DNA of 64,000 bases from CAWAQA01 sp963784065 (GCA_963784065.1 CAWAQA010000006.1:576211-640210), one strand, 5' to 3'; numbered from the stretch's first letter, positions 54,556-63,592 are shown. Notes: generated by a model not told the origin, from the sequence alone. Numbers and translations are program-made.

Positions 54556-55337
54556 GCCTCCGCATCACCCACATCGGCGGCCCGACGGTCCTGATCGAAG
54601 CCGCCGGCTGGCGCCTGCTCACCGACCCGACGTTCGACCCCCCGGGCGGCAGCTACCGCTTCGGCTGGGGCACGGGCTCGCGCAAGACGGCCGGGCCGGC
54701 GGTCGCCGCCGCCGACCTGCCGCCGATCGACGCCGTTCTGCTGACCCACGACCACCACGGCGACAACCTCGACCGCGCCGGCCGGGCGCTGCTGCCGGCG
54801 GCCGGCGCCGTCGTGACGACGGCCTCGGGGGCGCGGCGCCTGGGGGGCACCGCACGCGGGCTGGAGCCCTGGGAGACGACCCGCCTCGAGGCGCCCGGGC
54901 GGCCGCCGATCGACGTCACGGCCACCCCCTGTCGCCACGGCCCCCCGCTCAGCCACCCCCTCGTGGGCGACGTGGTCGGCTTCGCCCTGCGCTGGGACGG
55001 CCAGGAGCGCGGGGCGCTGTGGATCTCGGGCGACACGGTCCTCTACGACGGCGTCCGCGCGGTCGCCGACCGCCTGCAGGTGGACGTCGCCCTGCTCCAC
55101 CTCGGCGGGGTGCGCTTCCCGGTGACCGGCCCGCTGCGCTACACGATGACCGGCCGCGACGCCGTCGAGCTGTGCCGCCTCGTCCGGCCGCGCGTCGCGA
55201 TCCCGGTCCACTACGAGGGCTGGGCGCACTTCCGGGACGGCCGCGCGGCGGTCGAGCGCGCGCTCGCGTCCGCCCCCGACGTCGCCTCGCACTTCCGCTG
55301 GCTGCCGATCGGCGAGGCGGTCGAGATCGAGTCGTAG
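54552..55337 (+). CDS. MBL-fold metallohydrolase (UlaG-like)
   Basis: 261 residues. ITHIGGPTVLIEAAGWRLLT, zinc motif VLLTHDHHGDNLDRAGRALL (HxHxDH), VTATPCRHGPPLSHPLVGDV with a further His, ALWISGDTVLYDGVRAVADR with Asp, AIPVHYEGWAHFRD with the last His. UlaG-type lactonase or phospholipase-D-like NAPE hydrolases share this layout. The only start in frame is CTG at 54,552, overlapping the hydrolase stop; translational coupling would make a weak start workable. Confidence 0.8.
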   Translation: MSLRITHIGGPTVLIEAAGWRLLTDPTFDPPGGSYRFGWGTGSRKTAGPAVAAADLPPIDAVLLTHDHHGDNLDRAGRALLPAAGAVVTTASGARRLGGTARGLEPWETTRLEAPGRPPIDVTATPCRHGPPLSHPLVGDVVGFALRWDGQERGALWISGDTVLYDGVRAVADRLQVDVALLHLGGVRFPVTGPLRYTMTGRDAVELCRLVRPRVAIPVHYEGWAHFRDGRAAVERALASAPDVASHFRWLPIGEAVEIES

Positions 55338-55341
55338 CCGA

Positions 55342-55425
55342 TCACCGCCGCGTGCCCGTGCGGATCGCGATCGCCGCGACGATCAGGATCGCGATGATGA
55401 AGATCGTCACGCCGGCGGCGTCCAC
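55342..55425 (-). CDS. 27-aa single-helix membrane peptide
   Basis: GTG codon with GGAGGGG just before it. VDAAGVTIFIIAILIVAAIA then IRTGTRR: a hydrophobic helix ending in a basic cap, the layout of small membrane peptides that pair with larger proteins. It is convergent with the MBL gene, 4 bases from its stop, and 67 bp downstream of the DUF5995-like gene on the same strand. Confidence 0.4.
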   Translation of the reverse strand: MDAAGVTIFIIAILIVAAIAIRTGTRR

Positions 55426-55491
55426 CGTCCCCTCCGATCGGCCGAGGTCCACTCCGATCCCAGATTGTCCGGCGAGGACGAGCCGCAAACG

Positions 55492-56266
55492 CTAGTGCGC
55501 CTCGTCCTCCCGCGGCCAGCGGCGGAAGAGCGAGGTGAGCCGCCGGAGCCAGCGAAGGGCGAACCCGCTGGGGGACCACACCGACGGCTGGAGCAACCGC
55601 TCCACGAACACGAGGGTGCTGCGGTCCAGCGAGCGCAGCGCCTCGCTCGCGGGTCTCGGGAGCGAGGAGGCGCTGGGCGTTGTACCAGGCCATCCCCCGC
55701 CCGACGCGGATGCCGTACCCGGACAGGATCTCGTCGTCGTCGCCGCCGAGGCGGTCGAGCCAGCGGATCCACGGGCTGTAGCGGCGGCCGACGTCGTCAA
55801 CGATGTGGTCCATCGCGCCGACGATCACGTCGCTCACCCGGTGGTAGGTGCCGATCGGCCCGATGCGCCCGCCCTCGGCGAGGTCGGCCAGCACGAAGGG
55901 GAGGTCGTGGACGATGTGGGCGTACACCCCGACGACCAGGTCCTCGAGCGGCGACGTCCGGCGGGTCGCGATCCGCTCGAACACGATCCGCCAGCCCGGG
56001 GAGACCTCGTCGCGGCGGCCCGCGTCCCAGGTGTCGAGGGCCAGGAGGTAGCGGTCGGCGAACCGTTGCGCGATGGCCAGGAGGTACTCGGGGTGCTCGG
56101 GCCGGTCCTCGGCCATGTGGCGGTCCAACGCCGCCGTCAGGAGGGCGTAGGAGTGGGTGAACACGCACCGGGAGTCCCGCTCGCGCTCGTAGCGGCGGGC
56201 GTGGCTCGCCAGCCGGCTTGCGATCGCCGCGAGCTCCGGGTCGGCGATGGTGCCCTTGACGGCCAC
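55492..56266 (-). CDS. DUF5995-like protein, one frameshift
   Basis: About 257 residues, helical. CVFTHSYALLTAALDRHMAE, YLLAIAQRFADRYLLALDTW, GVYAHIVHDLPFVLADLAEG, TYHRVSDVIVGAMDHIVDDV, GMAWYNAQRLLAPETRE. Several His and Asp residues (HSYA, AHIVHD, MDHIVDD) look like metal ligands, but no enzyme activity is known for the family. A shift near 55,660 joins the tail (LDRSTLVFVERLLQPSVWSP). ATG start at 56,266. Confidence 0.65.
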
Positions 56267-56392
56267 GGGCGGCGATCTTCCCAGCCTCGCCCCCGCGCGG
56301 GCAACAGCCCGGCAGGGCGCCGGCGAGCGGACGGCGTGCGTGGGGCGCTACCGCACCGTCCGGATCACCCCGGCCAGCCTGCGCGACGGCCG

Positions 56393-56653
56393 CTAGTCGG
56401 GGTCACGGCCTCCGTCGCCCGCCTTCTCCAGGTCGGCCAGGGCGATCAGCACCTCGACGGCCTCACCGTCGTTGGCCTCCTCGGCGGCGGCGCGGGCCAT
56501 CTGGATGCGGCCGAGCGCGACTGCCTGGGCCTCGCCGTACTCGTCGAACCGGCGCGCGGCCTTGAGCACGTCATCGGGGCTGACTCCCTCGAGGTAGGCG
56601 AGCACGCGCTCCTCGGCGGGGCGTCCGCCGGGTTCATCCTGAGTCTGCGTCAC
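56393..56653 (-). CDS. 86-aa helical protein
   Basis: VTQTQDEPGGRPAEERVLAY, LEGVSPDDVLKAARRFDEYG, EAQAVALGRIQMARAAAEEA, NDGEAVEVLIALADLEKAGD. Acidic, soluble, amphipathic helices. GTG start at 56,653. Nothing in the motif content suggests an enzyme. Divergent from the FUSC gene with 60 bp between them. Family unrecognised. Confidence 0.5.
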   Translation of the reverse strand: MTQTQDEPGGRPAEERVLAYLEGVSPDDVLKAARRFDEYGEAQAVALGRIQMARAAAEEANDGEAVEVLIALADLEKAGDGGRDPD

Positions 56654-56713
56654 CCCCACCCCCCGGCCCTCGCTCGCGGACGCGTCGAAGCCTAGCCGCC
56701 GAGATCCGGCAAG

Positions 56714-57796
56714 ATGGGCTCGATGTCCGCCGCTTCGGACCTGGTGCGGGAGGCGTTTCGCACCGAGGAGCGAGACGTCGATTGGCGCTCCGGCCTGGCG
56801 GGCGCACTGGCCGCGATCGGGCCGCTCGCGATCGGGCTGGCGGTCAACGAGCCCGCGGCCGGGTTCACGGCCGCGATCGGCGGGCTGAACACCGCCCTGT
56901 GCGTGCCGCGCGCCGGCCTGAGGGCGCGGCTGTGGTGGGGCTCGCTCGCGGTGCTCGGAGGAGCCGCCGCGCTCGCCCTCGCCGGTGCCGCGGGCACGAG
57001 CGACGCGCGCCTGGTGCTGCTCTCCCTCGCCTGGGTCGCGGCCTGGGCGTTCTTCCGGGCGGCCGGACCGAGCGGCGCTTTGCTGGGCTTCGCGACCTCC
57101 GCGGTCTTCGTGATCCTCGCCGGTCTCCCCGCCACCGCCCCGGTCGGCGAGCGGCTCACCTGGTTCGCGCTCGGCGCGGTTCCCGGCCTGGCGTTGATGG
57201 TCCTCGCCCGCCGCGGGCCGGAGCGCTCGATTCAGGTCGGCCTCGCCGCGCTGCGGACGGTGCGCTCCGCGCTGCGGCACGACAACGCGCTGCAGGCGCA
57301 TGCCCTGCGCCTGGCCGTCGCGGTCGGGGCGGGCAGCCTGCTGTACCGCCTGATCGATCTGCCCCACGGCTACTGGGTGCCGCTGACGACCCTCGCGATC
57401 CTCCAGCCCAGCGAGCACGGGACCCTCCTGCGCAGCATCCAGCGCGCCGCCGGCACGCTCATCGCGGGGGGCCTGATCGTGGGCATCACCCTCGCGACGG
57501 ATAACCGCTGGCCGCTGCTGGCGTGCGCCGCGGCCACCGCGTTCCTGCTCTACGCGCTCGACGAGCGCGGATACTTCTGGCTCGTCGTGCTGCTCACCCC
57601 GACGGTGCTGCTCATGATCAGCGCCGTCAACTTCGAGGGCGACACGGTGGCCATCGACCGCATGGCCGACAGCATGCTGGGCATCGTGATCGGCCTGGCC
57701 TTCGGCGAGCTCGCCAGCCTGGGACCGCGGATCCGCGAGGCTCGCCGACGTCCTTCCGACCCTAGCGAGCGCGCCCGCCGAGGCGTGGGAACCTGA
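56714..57796 (+). CDS. FUSC-family membrane protein
   Basis: 360 residues with two sets of membrane helices, matching aromatic-acid exporter/fusaric-acid-resistance proteins. Set one: LAGALAAIGPLAIGLAVNEP, LAVLGGAAALALAGAAG, LLGFATSAVFVILAGLPATA. Set two: LRLAVAVGAGSLLYRLIDLP, HGYWVPLTTLAILQPSEHGT (the FUSC signature), IQRAAGTLIAGGLIVGITLA, FWLVVLLTPTVLLMISAV. ATG 56,714 or 56,723. Overlaps the convergent PAP2 gene by 35 bp. Confidence 0.85.
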   Translation: MGSMSAASDLVREAFRTEERDVDWRSGLAGALAAIGPLAIGLAVNEPAAGFTAAIGGLNTALCVPRAGLRARLWWGSLAVLGGAAALALAGAAGTSDARLVLLSLAWVAAWAFFRAAGPSGALLGFATSAVFVILAGLPATAPVGERLTWFALGAVPGLALMVLARRGPERSIQVGLAALRTVRSALRHDNALQAHALRLAVAVGAGSLLYRLIDLPHGYWVPLTTLAILQPSEHGTLLRSIQRAAGTLIAGGLIVGITLATDNRWPLLACAAATAFLLYALDERGYFWLVVLLTPTVLLMISAVNFEGDTVAIDRMADSMLGIVIGLAFGELASLGPRIREARRRPSDPSERARRGVGT

Positions 57797-58388
57797 GATC
57801 GAGCTGGCGCCAGAGCGGTCCCAGCAGCGGATCGGTGAGGCGGCCGGCGAGCGCGACAATGCTCCGGAGCGGGCGCTGGGCGACGAAGTGGACGAACGCC
57901 GCCGAGCCGAGGCCGATGAGCGCGCCGGCCGCGATGTCGCCGGGGTAGTGGAGCCCGATGAGGACCCTGGCGAGGGCGATGGCGAAGGCCGCCACGAGGA
58001 AGCCGATGCCGACGCGGCGGCTCACGAAGAAGACGGCGAACGCGATGGCGAAGGCCGCGCAGGCGTGGTCGCTCGGGAACGACGGGTCCGGAGACGGCGC
58101 CACGAAGAACAGGTGGGCATCGCCGGGGTGGGCGACCGTGGGTCGCGGCCGGTCCCAGAGCCGGCTGACGATCTGAGCCGCGAGCAGGGCGATCCCCGCC
58201 GACGCCAGGGCGGAGACGCTCGCGACGCGCCAGCGCGAGACGACGCCCGGGCGGCCGAGCAGCCACAGCCCGACGGTGGCCGCAGCGAGGGCGGGAACGC
58301 TCCAGAGCGAGAAATCCTCGACCTCATCGGCGATCAGGCCGTGGCCCACGAGGAGGTCGTTGAGCCAGTGGAACAGCTGCCAGTCCAT
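57762..58388 (-). CDS. PAP2-family membrane phosphatase
   Basis: 208 residues, six helices. Phosphatase motifs: C1 LWDRPRPTVAHPGD (lysine of KxxxxxxRP replaced by Leu/Arg context), C2 DPSFPSDHACAAFAIAFA, C3 ARVLIGLHYPGDIAAGALIG with the nucleophile-activating His and Asp. Likely removes phosphate from undecaprenyl-diphosphate or phosphatidic acid. ATG at 58,388. Confidence 0.88.
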   Translation of the reverse strand: MDWQLFHWLNDLLVGHGLIADEVEDFSLWSVPALAAATVGLWLLGRPGVVSRWRVASVSALASAGIALLAAQIVSRLWDRPRPTVAHPGDAHLFFVAPSPDPSFPSDHACAAFAIAFAVFFVSRRVGIGFLVAAFAIALARVLIGLHYPGDIAAGALIGLGSAAFVHFVAQRPLRSIVALAGRLTDPLLGPLWRQLDLRFPRLGGRAR

Positions 58389-58548
58389 GTGAGAGAGACG
58401 GTGACACGCCTCGGTGCCCCCGCACTCCCCGACCGTCGAGCGGCGGGAGCTGCGGTCAGGTGCGCGTCAGGTTCGTCGCCGGGCCTCCCGCGCGGCATCG
58501 GGCCGAGGGTGACACGGCCCATGCGGAGATGGTTGGTCGAATGTCCGG

Positions 58549-59502
58549 CTACCCGAAGGTGAACGAGTACGCCTCGGCGCCGGGCTCGAGGAAGGTGATC
58601 TGCAGCGTCCGCTCGCGGACCGCCTCCGCTCGCGCAGGAGCTGGTAGAGGCGGCCGTCGCGGAGCACGCCGTTCCCGTCCTCGTCAACGTCAACGCCGGG
58701 TGACGGGCCCGGAGCCTCGCCGTCGAGGAGCACGCGGAAGGGGATCGGCGCTGCGCGCTCCGGGCGACAGCACGAGGTGCGCGTCGCGCGCGTGGAAGCG
58801 GAAGGCGATGCTCCCGCCGGCCCCCTCGAGCACGACCTGCTCGCGCCCGACCGTCCACTCGCCGACGAGCGCCCAGTGGTTGAGGCGCAGGCGCTCGGGA
58901 AGCGCATAGGCGCGGCGCTCGTCGAAGGCGGCGCCGTGAGGCGAGGCGAAGCGCTCGCCGCGCCCGTAGCCGAGGTACGTCTCGGGCGTGCGCAGGTGGT
59001 CCCAGTCGGCCTCGGCCTCCACGCCGCGCCCCTCGACGGGGACGAGCTCGCGCTCGACCCCGAGCAGCCGCTGGATGACGCGCTCGGACTCCTCGTAGCG
59101 GCCTTCGCCGAAGTGGTCGTCGGCGATGATGCCGTCCGCGTCGACGAAGTAGAGCGCCGGCCAGTAGTGGTTGTCGAAGGCGCTCCAGATCGCGTAGTCG
59201 TTGTCGACCGCGACCGGGTAGTCGATGTCTCGCTCCGCCGTCGCCCGGCGCACGCCGTCGATGTCGTGCTCGAACGAGAACTCGGGCGTGTGGACGCCGA
59301 TCACGACCAGCCCGTCGTCCCGGTAGGCCCGCGACCAGGCGCGGACGTAGGGCTCCTGGCGCAGCCAGTTGATGCAGGTCAGCGTCCAGAAGTTCACGAG
59401 CACGACGTGGCCGCGCAGCCCGGCGGGGCCGAGCGGCTCGGAGTTGAGCCACTCGGTCGCCCCGCCGAGCGCGGGCATGTGCAGACGCTTGAACGCCGTC
59501 AT
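58549..59502 (-). CDS. redoxin-domain protein (TlpA/DipZ-like) with single Cys
   Basis: About 317 residues. Thioredoxin fold: RGHVVLVNFWTLTCINWLRQ, GLVVIGVHTPEFSFEHDIDG, DYPVAVDNDYAIWSAFDNHY, PALYFVDADGIIADDHFGEG. The active site reads TCINW, with Trp where relatives often have the second Cys (CINC), so a one-Cys mechanism is expected. C-terminal jelly-roll-like part: EWTVGREQVVLEGAGGSIAF, then RLYQLLRE and RTLQITFLEPGAEAYSFTFG. Shifts near 58,760 and 58,630. The ATG overlaps the epoxide hydrolase stop. Confidence 0.75.
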
Positions 59503-60702
59503 CGCAGCGACCCGAAGGCCGCCCGGACCTCGGACGAGAAGAGCTCCGGCTCCTCCCAGGCGGCGAAGTGGCCGCCCCTGTCGACCTCGTTGAAGTAGGC
59601 GACGTTGGGGTAGGAGTTCTCGACCCAGCTGCGCGGGGTCCGCCAGATCTCGCCGGGGAAGGTGGTGAAGCCGACCGGGAGCGAGACGTCCGGAGGAGCC
59701 TGGCCGGACGCGAGTGCTTGAGCCAGGGCTCGTCCGTCCTCCCAGTACGACCGGGCGGCCGAGGCGCCGGTGCCCGTCAGCCAGTACAGCGTGATGTTGT
59801 CGACGATGCTGTCCCGGGTGAGATTGCCCGCGGGCTCGCCGTCGACGAAGGCGCGGGAGATCTTGTAGTAGCTGTCCGTGTCGTGGTCGAGCAGCCAGGC
59901 GGCCAGGGCGACGGGTGAATCCAGCAGGGCGTAGCCGATCGTCTGCGGCCGCGTGGCCATCTCCAGGAAGTAGCCGAAGCCGTCCTCCCTGAATGTGGCG
60001 AGCTGGTCCGCCGCCGCGCGTTCCTGCTCGGATTCCGCCGGCGGGGGGCCGGCCAGCACCGTCACGAGCAGGTTCATGTGGATGCCGAGCAGCCCCTCGG
60101 GCGCCTGGCGTCCCATCGCGTCGGTGACGGCGGCGCCCACGTCGCCGCCCTGGGCGACATAGCGGGTGTAGCCGAGGCGGTGCATCAGCTCCGCCCAGGC
60201 CTGCGCGACGCGGCCGGCGTTCCAGCCGAGGTCGGCGGGCTCGCCGGAGAAGCCGTAGCCGGGCAGGGACGGCAGCACGAGGTGGAACGCGTCCTCCGCT
60301 TGCCCACCGTGCGCGGTCGGGTCGGTCAGCGGGCCGATGGTCTCGAGCAGCTCGATGACCGAGCCGGGCCAGCCGTGCGTCATGATCAGCGGCAACGCGT
60401 TCTCGTGCCGCGACCTGCACGTGGATGAAGTGGATGTCCACCCCGTCGATCTCGGTCGTGAACTGCGGCAGCGCGTTCAGCCTCGCCTCGCACGCGCGCC
60501 AGTCGTACTCGTTCGCCCAGTAGCGGGCGAGCGCCTGGATCGTCGCCAGCTGCACGCCCTGCGACCGATCGGCGACGAGCTCCTTGCTGGGCCAGCGCGT
60601 CGCCGCGATGCGCGCGCGCAGGGCCTCGAGCTCCGCCTCGGGGATCTCGATCGTGAACGGCCGGATCGCGGCGGTGCCCGCGGAGGTCTGGCCCTTGGCC
60701 AT
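59499..60702 (-). CDS. epoxide hydrolase (EHN + alpha/beta hydrolase), one frameshift
   Basis: About 400 residues. N-terminal EHN domain: IRPFTIEIPEAELEALRARI, LARYWANEYDWRACEARLNA, LPQFTTEIDGVDIHFIHV. Catalytic part after an indel near 60,405: LPLIMTHGWPGSVIELLETI (oxyanion), GYTRYVAQGGDVGAAVTDAM with the nucleophile Asp, and RGGHFAAWEEPELFSSEVRA with the catalytic His. Microsomal-type epoxide hydrolase likely opening epoxides or aromatic oxides. Coupled to the redoxin gene by ATGA. A truncated paralogue lies at 60,826. Confidence 0.88.
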
Positions 60703-60825
60703 GGTGGTCCTCCTCATGGAGATGGTGGTGATGACGAGCCTGGACCGCTCGACCGCCCGTCGCGCCCGGGAAGTCCCTGGTCTGATCGCCGAGCGGGAGG
60801 ATGTCCACGGGCGCGAACGGGTGGC

Positions 60826-60954
60826 CTAGCGCAGCGACCGGAAGGCGGTCCGGAGCTCCGACGCTGAACAGCTCCGCTGCTCCCAGGCGGCGAAGTGCCC
60901 GCCCTTGTCCAGCCGGTTGAAGTGGATGAGCTTGGGATACGCGCGCTCGCTCAT
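60826..60954 (-). pseudogene. C-terminal remnant of a second epoxide hydrolase
   Basis: YPKLIHFNRLDKGGHFAAWE then, after a base error, LRTAFRSLR matches the last 40 residues of the neighbouring epoxide hydrolase (YPNVAYFNEVDRGGHFAAWE). No nucleophile part is found upstream within 300 bp. It points to a tandem duplication followed by loss of the 5' part, not just a sequencing error. Confidence 0.6.
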
Positions 60955-61246
60955 GGCGGCGACCTGACAGGTTGTGGGCGGGCGGCGTGATGTTCGACGA
61001 TCCGCCGGGTGCCTGACAAGGGGGAGGCCGTGCGCCATGCCGGCCGTCGAGCCCCACCCTGCGGTGTCAGGCGTGGGCGGGTCGCCGGGCCATACGGGGC
61101 GGCGATCCTTGCGCTCGGCGCCCTGCCCGGTGCCGCCCGGCCCTGAGTTCTGATCCCATCGGGATGGCGAGCGGGCGCCGCCCCCGCGACTAGTATCGCC
61201 GGTGCTGCCGAGGGGCGACCGATACCTTGCGATGCCTGGAGAACCT

Positions 61247-61675
61247 ATGAAGCGCATTCTCGTGCTCGGAGGGTGCTGCTGCTGTCGGTGTTCGGAGTGG
61301 TTGCGTGCGGCGACGACGACGAGAGCCAAGCGACGGCGGAGGGGAGGGGGCCTAGGCCTGGAGGGCTTCTCCGCCGCCCTCGCGAACGTGCAGGGCGTGC
61401 AGCTGCTGAACCCGGATGCGAACCAGGCCAACACGTCCGTGAAGAGGGCGCGCGCGACCTGGAGCGGGGTCCAGGCCGCCGCGCAGGACGTCCAGGAGGC
61501 CGACGCGAACGCGTTGAGCTCCGCGGTCGACGACCTGGAGAGCGCGGCCCAGGACCTGCCGTCCGGCTCCACCCCCGCCCAGATCAGGCAGGCCCTCCAG
61601 CCGCAGCTCACCGCCGTCTACACCGCCTTCAACGAGATGTACGACGGGCTCGAGTGCTCAACGCGGAACTCCTGA
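61247..61675 (+). CDS. predicted lipoprotein, helical, frameshifted
   Basis: About 141 residues after two corrections (near 61,275 and 61,350). The N-terminus MKRILVLGG leads to VLLLSVFGVVACGDDDESQA, a lipobox with Cys after VVA. The mature part is helical: GLEGFSAALANVQGVQLLNP, DANQANTSVKRARATWSGVQ, DANALSSAVDDLESAAQDLP. GGAGA precedes the ATG. No known function; similar small helical lipoproteins are common in this phylum. Confidence 0.6.
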   Translation: MKRILVLGGCCCCRCSEWLRAATTTRAKRRRRGGGLGLEGFSAALANVQGVQLLNPDANQANTSVKRARATWSGVQAAAQDVQEADANALSSAVDDLESAAQDLPSGSTPAQIRQALQPQLTAVYTAFNEMYDGLECSTRNS

Positions 61676-61764
61676 GCCGCCTGGGGTCTCGCGGTCGTCC
61701 GCGCAGCAAATCCTGCGTCCCCGGGGTCTGGGACGCCCCGTCGGCCATGCGGAGGGTTCGGCCA

Positions 61765-61811
61765 AGCCGGAGCCCGGATTCGAACCGGGGACCTGCCGCT
61801 TACAAGGCGGC
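61765..61811 (-). tRNA. 3' half of tRNA-Thr(UGU), truncated
   Basis: The minus strand reads an anticodon stem GCCGC-CTTGTAA-GCGGC (anticodon TGT for ACA), variable loop, T-arm CCCGG-TTCGAAT-CCGGG, acceptor 3' strand CTCCGGC and discriminator T. No CCA is encoded. The bases on the 5' side (from 61,812) do not form a D-arm or the complementary acceptor strand GCCGGAG, so only the 3' half remains. This is the pattern left at one end of an element that integrated in a tRNA gene. Confidence 0.6.
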
Positions 61812-61837
61812 GGGCGGGCCCTCCTGGATTCCACTCG

Positions 61838-62093
61838 TCATGCGGTTCTTCGGGTCGATGCCCTCTTCCCGCACCGTCTCCCGCCGTCGTTGTTGCCGTC
61901 GAGGCCCGAGGGGTCGCTCGGGTAGCCGGGGAGGTAGTCCTGGGCGGTCGTGCCGTCGGGCAGCGGGAAGTCGTCGCAGTTGTAGGCGTCGCTCCTGCCG
62001 GGCCGTGTCCGGCGGGGTGACCGGCGTAGTCGGCCTGGTCGGGGTGACCACCTCTCGGCTGCGGGCTTGGGAGGTGCCAGGCTCCCATCGCAC
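61838..62093 (-). CDS. Excalibur calcium-binding domain protein, damaged
   Basis: A Thr/Pro-rich linker (TTPTRPTTPVTPPDTA) is followed, after a base correction near 62,005, by DAYNCDDFPLPDGTTAQDYL and PSDPSGLDGNNDG, the Excalibur domain seen in secreted nucleases and cell-surface proteins, with a Cys and DxDxDG-like loop. The usual final Cys-Glu is lost by a second shift. The N-terminal part with signal peptide is not recognisable. Confidence 0.45.
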
Positions 62094-62377
62094 AGCTAGT
62101 GCGTCTTGGCGCGAGCCCGGGTCGTGGTCGAGGCCTCCGGCCTCATCGCTTTTAGAGCGAAGTTCGGGAGAAGGTGAGCCGGAAAGATTTCCTCGGCACC
62201 CTCCACCCCCGGCGCCGCTCGCCGTGCTGCTGCGAGGGGCGCCGGGTGAGGGCGGCCACTCGGGACCGGTTGGCGCGTCCGCTGCCGTCCGGTCCGGGGG
62301 AGGCGCTGGCGTGCGCGTCGCCGCGCAATGGGTACGTTGGGCCGGTCCAGCTCCAAGCTTTCACTTCTCGAGATTGC
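62094..62377. other. gene-poor stretch
   Basis: About 280 bases without a convincing gene. It holds a small palindrome CGCAC-AGCTA-GTGCG (62,088-62,102) and lower-GC patches near 62,150-62,200. No promoter or RNA is identified. Confidence 0.4.
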
Positions 62378-62809
62378 CTACGCGCTGGCCGGCTCCGGCA
62401 TCAGGCCCAGCTGCATGAGCAGCGTGACCTGGTCGTAGTAGAGGTCCCCGCCGACGACCCGCCCGCTCGGGGTCGAAGTGCCACATCTCGCAGAGCGCCA
62501 GCGCGAACTCCCTGCCGCTGGCGGGGAACGCTCCGAGCGGCCCGTCGTGCGTGCCCACGGCGGTGAACGTGCACAGCACCGTCTGGCCGGCGTCGGTGTA
62601 GCGAGGGTCGGTGATCCGGATGTCCGGGGAGGCCACCACCCAAGGCGGCGGAAGTCGCTCCTTGAACTCCTCCGGGGTCCTGAAGTCCGGCCCTGCGCGT
62701 GATCGGTCCAGGTGATGCTGTCGGCGTAGCGCGTGGTCATGGCCTCGAAGTCCCTCTGGTTGAAGGCCTCGTGGCCGGCGCGGTAGATCTCGACGTTCCT
62801 CGATGCCAT
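62378..62809 (-). CDS. SnoaL/NTF2-like protein, two frameshifts
   Basis: About 143 residues of the ester-cyclase/limonene-hydrolase-like fold. SRNVEIYRAGHEAFNQRDFE, AMTTRYADSITWTDHAQG, FRTPEEFKERLPPPW, DAGQTVLCTFTAVGTHDGPL, GREFALALCEMWHFDPE, GDLYYDQVTLLMQLGLMPEP. His and Asp in WTDHAQG and the Tyr-Tyr in DLYYDQ are typical. Substrate unknown. ATG at 62,809; shifts near 62,690 and 62,462. Confidence 0.7.
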   Translation of the reverse strand: MASRNVEIYRAGHEAFNQRDFEAMTTRYADSITWTDHAQGRTSGPRRSSRSDFRRLGWWPPRTSGSPTLATPTPARRCCARSPPWARTTGRSERSPPAAGSSRWRSARCGTSTPSGRVVGGDLYYDQVTLLMQLGLMPEPASA

Positions 62810-63128
62810 GTCTCCTCCTCAGCCGGTGGCGGGTCGATGACGAGGCATCGTGGCGGCCGCTGCTTGCGCGAACCTTTCCCTCGCCTTTCCCGGTCCTTTC
62901 CTCGCCGCCGCGATGCCTCTCGAGGATCGCCCGCAGCGTCGGGTCAGAAGCCAAGATCGGCGCCCCGGGGGGCCCGCCGCGCGGCCCTGCGCCAAGCGCC
63001 GCCGCCTCGAGGTCTGGTGACGCGAGCCGCGGATTCTCGTGGACAGCGATTGCGTCGTGGTCCACGTCGTCCGCCCCGGGCGCGGCTCCTGCAACTGCGG
63101 AGCCCAGGCCGGGCGGGACCACGACCCG
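62810..63128. other. no confident gene
   Basis: About 320 bases. One minus-strand frame (62,820-63,120) has a plausible composition (PGAPILASDPTLRAILERHR), but no family, start signal or codon pattern stands out. I leave it unassigned. Confidence 0.35.
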
Positions 63129-63592
63129 TCACGCGCCGCGCCCGATCACCTGCGCCCGGTGCGGCGGACGACTAGGCGGTCCGGTGGCGCACTCGTCGGC
63201 GGGCACGCTCTGCCTGAGGTGCTGCGCGGGCTTTCGCTGGGTTCGGTCAACCGTTGCGCAGGTAGCGGGGCTGGGCCGGCGGCGGCAAGCCCCGACGCAG
63301 AATCGGGCGTGCGCGGCGCGGGGCCGCGGGAGTCGCACAGCGAGCACCAGCGTCGCGGCCCCGCAGAGGAGCCCGACGGCGTCAACGAGGATGAGCGGCA
63401 GGCTGCCGACGGTGAGGCCATACAGGAGCCAGAGCCCGTAGCCGGCGACGTAGAGGCCCAGGAAGGCCAGCGAGACATCGCTGGAGGTTCCCGGCGCACG
63501 AGCTGGCGCGCCTGGAGGAGCGATGAGGCGCCCGACACGAGCCCATAGACTGTGACGACGACGCTGAGCATCGGGGTGACCGCGTCGAGCAT
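63129..63592 (-). CDS. SemiSWEET-like sugar transporter, one frameshift
   Basis: Three-helix half-transporter that dimerises to move sugars. Helix 1 LSVVVTVYGLVSGASSLLQA, loop RQLVRRGTSSDVSLAFLGLY (the S-S-D-V-S PQ-loop-type turn), helix 2 VAGYGLWLLYGLTVGSLPLI, helix 3 LVDAVGLLCGAATLVLAVRL. An indel near 63,502 joins helix 1 to the loop. The natural end should be close to 63,310; the frame as read continues to 63,129 with low-complexity sequence, so the tail is probably wrong. Confidence 0.7.

Noticed and set aside
61765..61840. complete tRNA-Thr gene
   Set aside because: No D-arm or 5' acceptor strand complementary to CTCCGGC can be found within 30 bases of the anticodon stem.
63140..63240. 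small zinc-ribbon protein on the plus strand (TCARCGG...LCLRCC)
   Set aside because: It lies antisense to the doubtful tail of the SemiSWEET gene and has no start signal; kept out until the sequence is polished.
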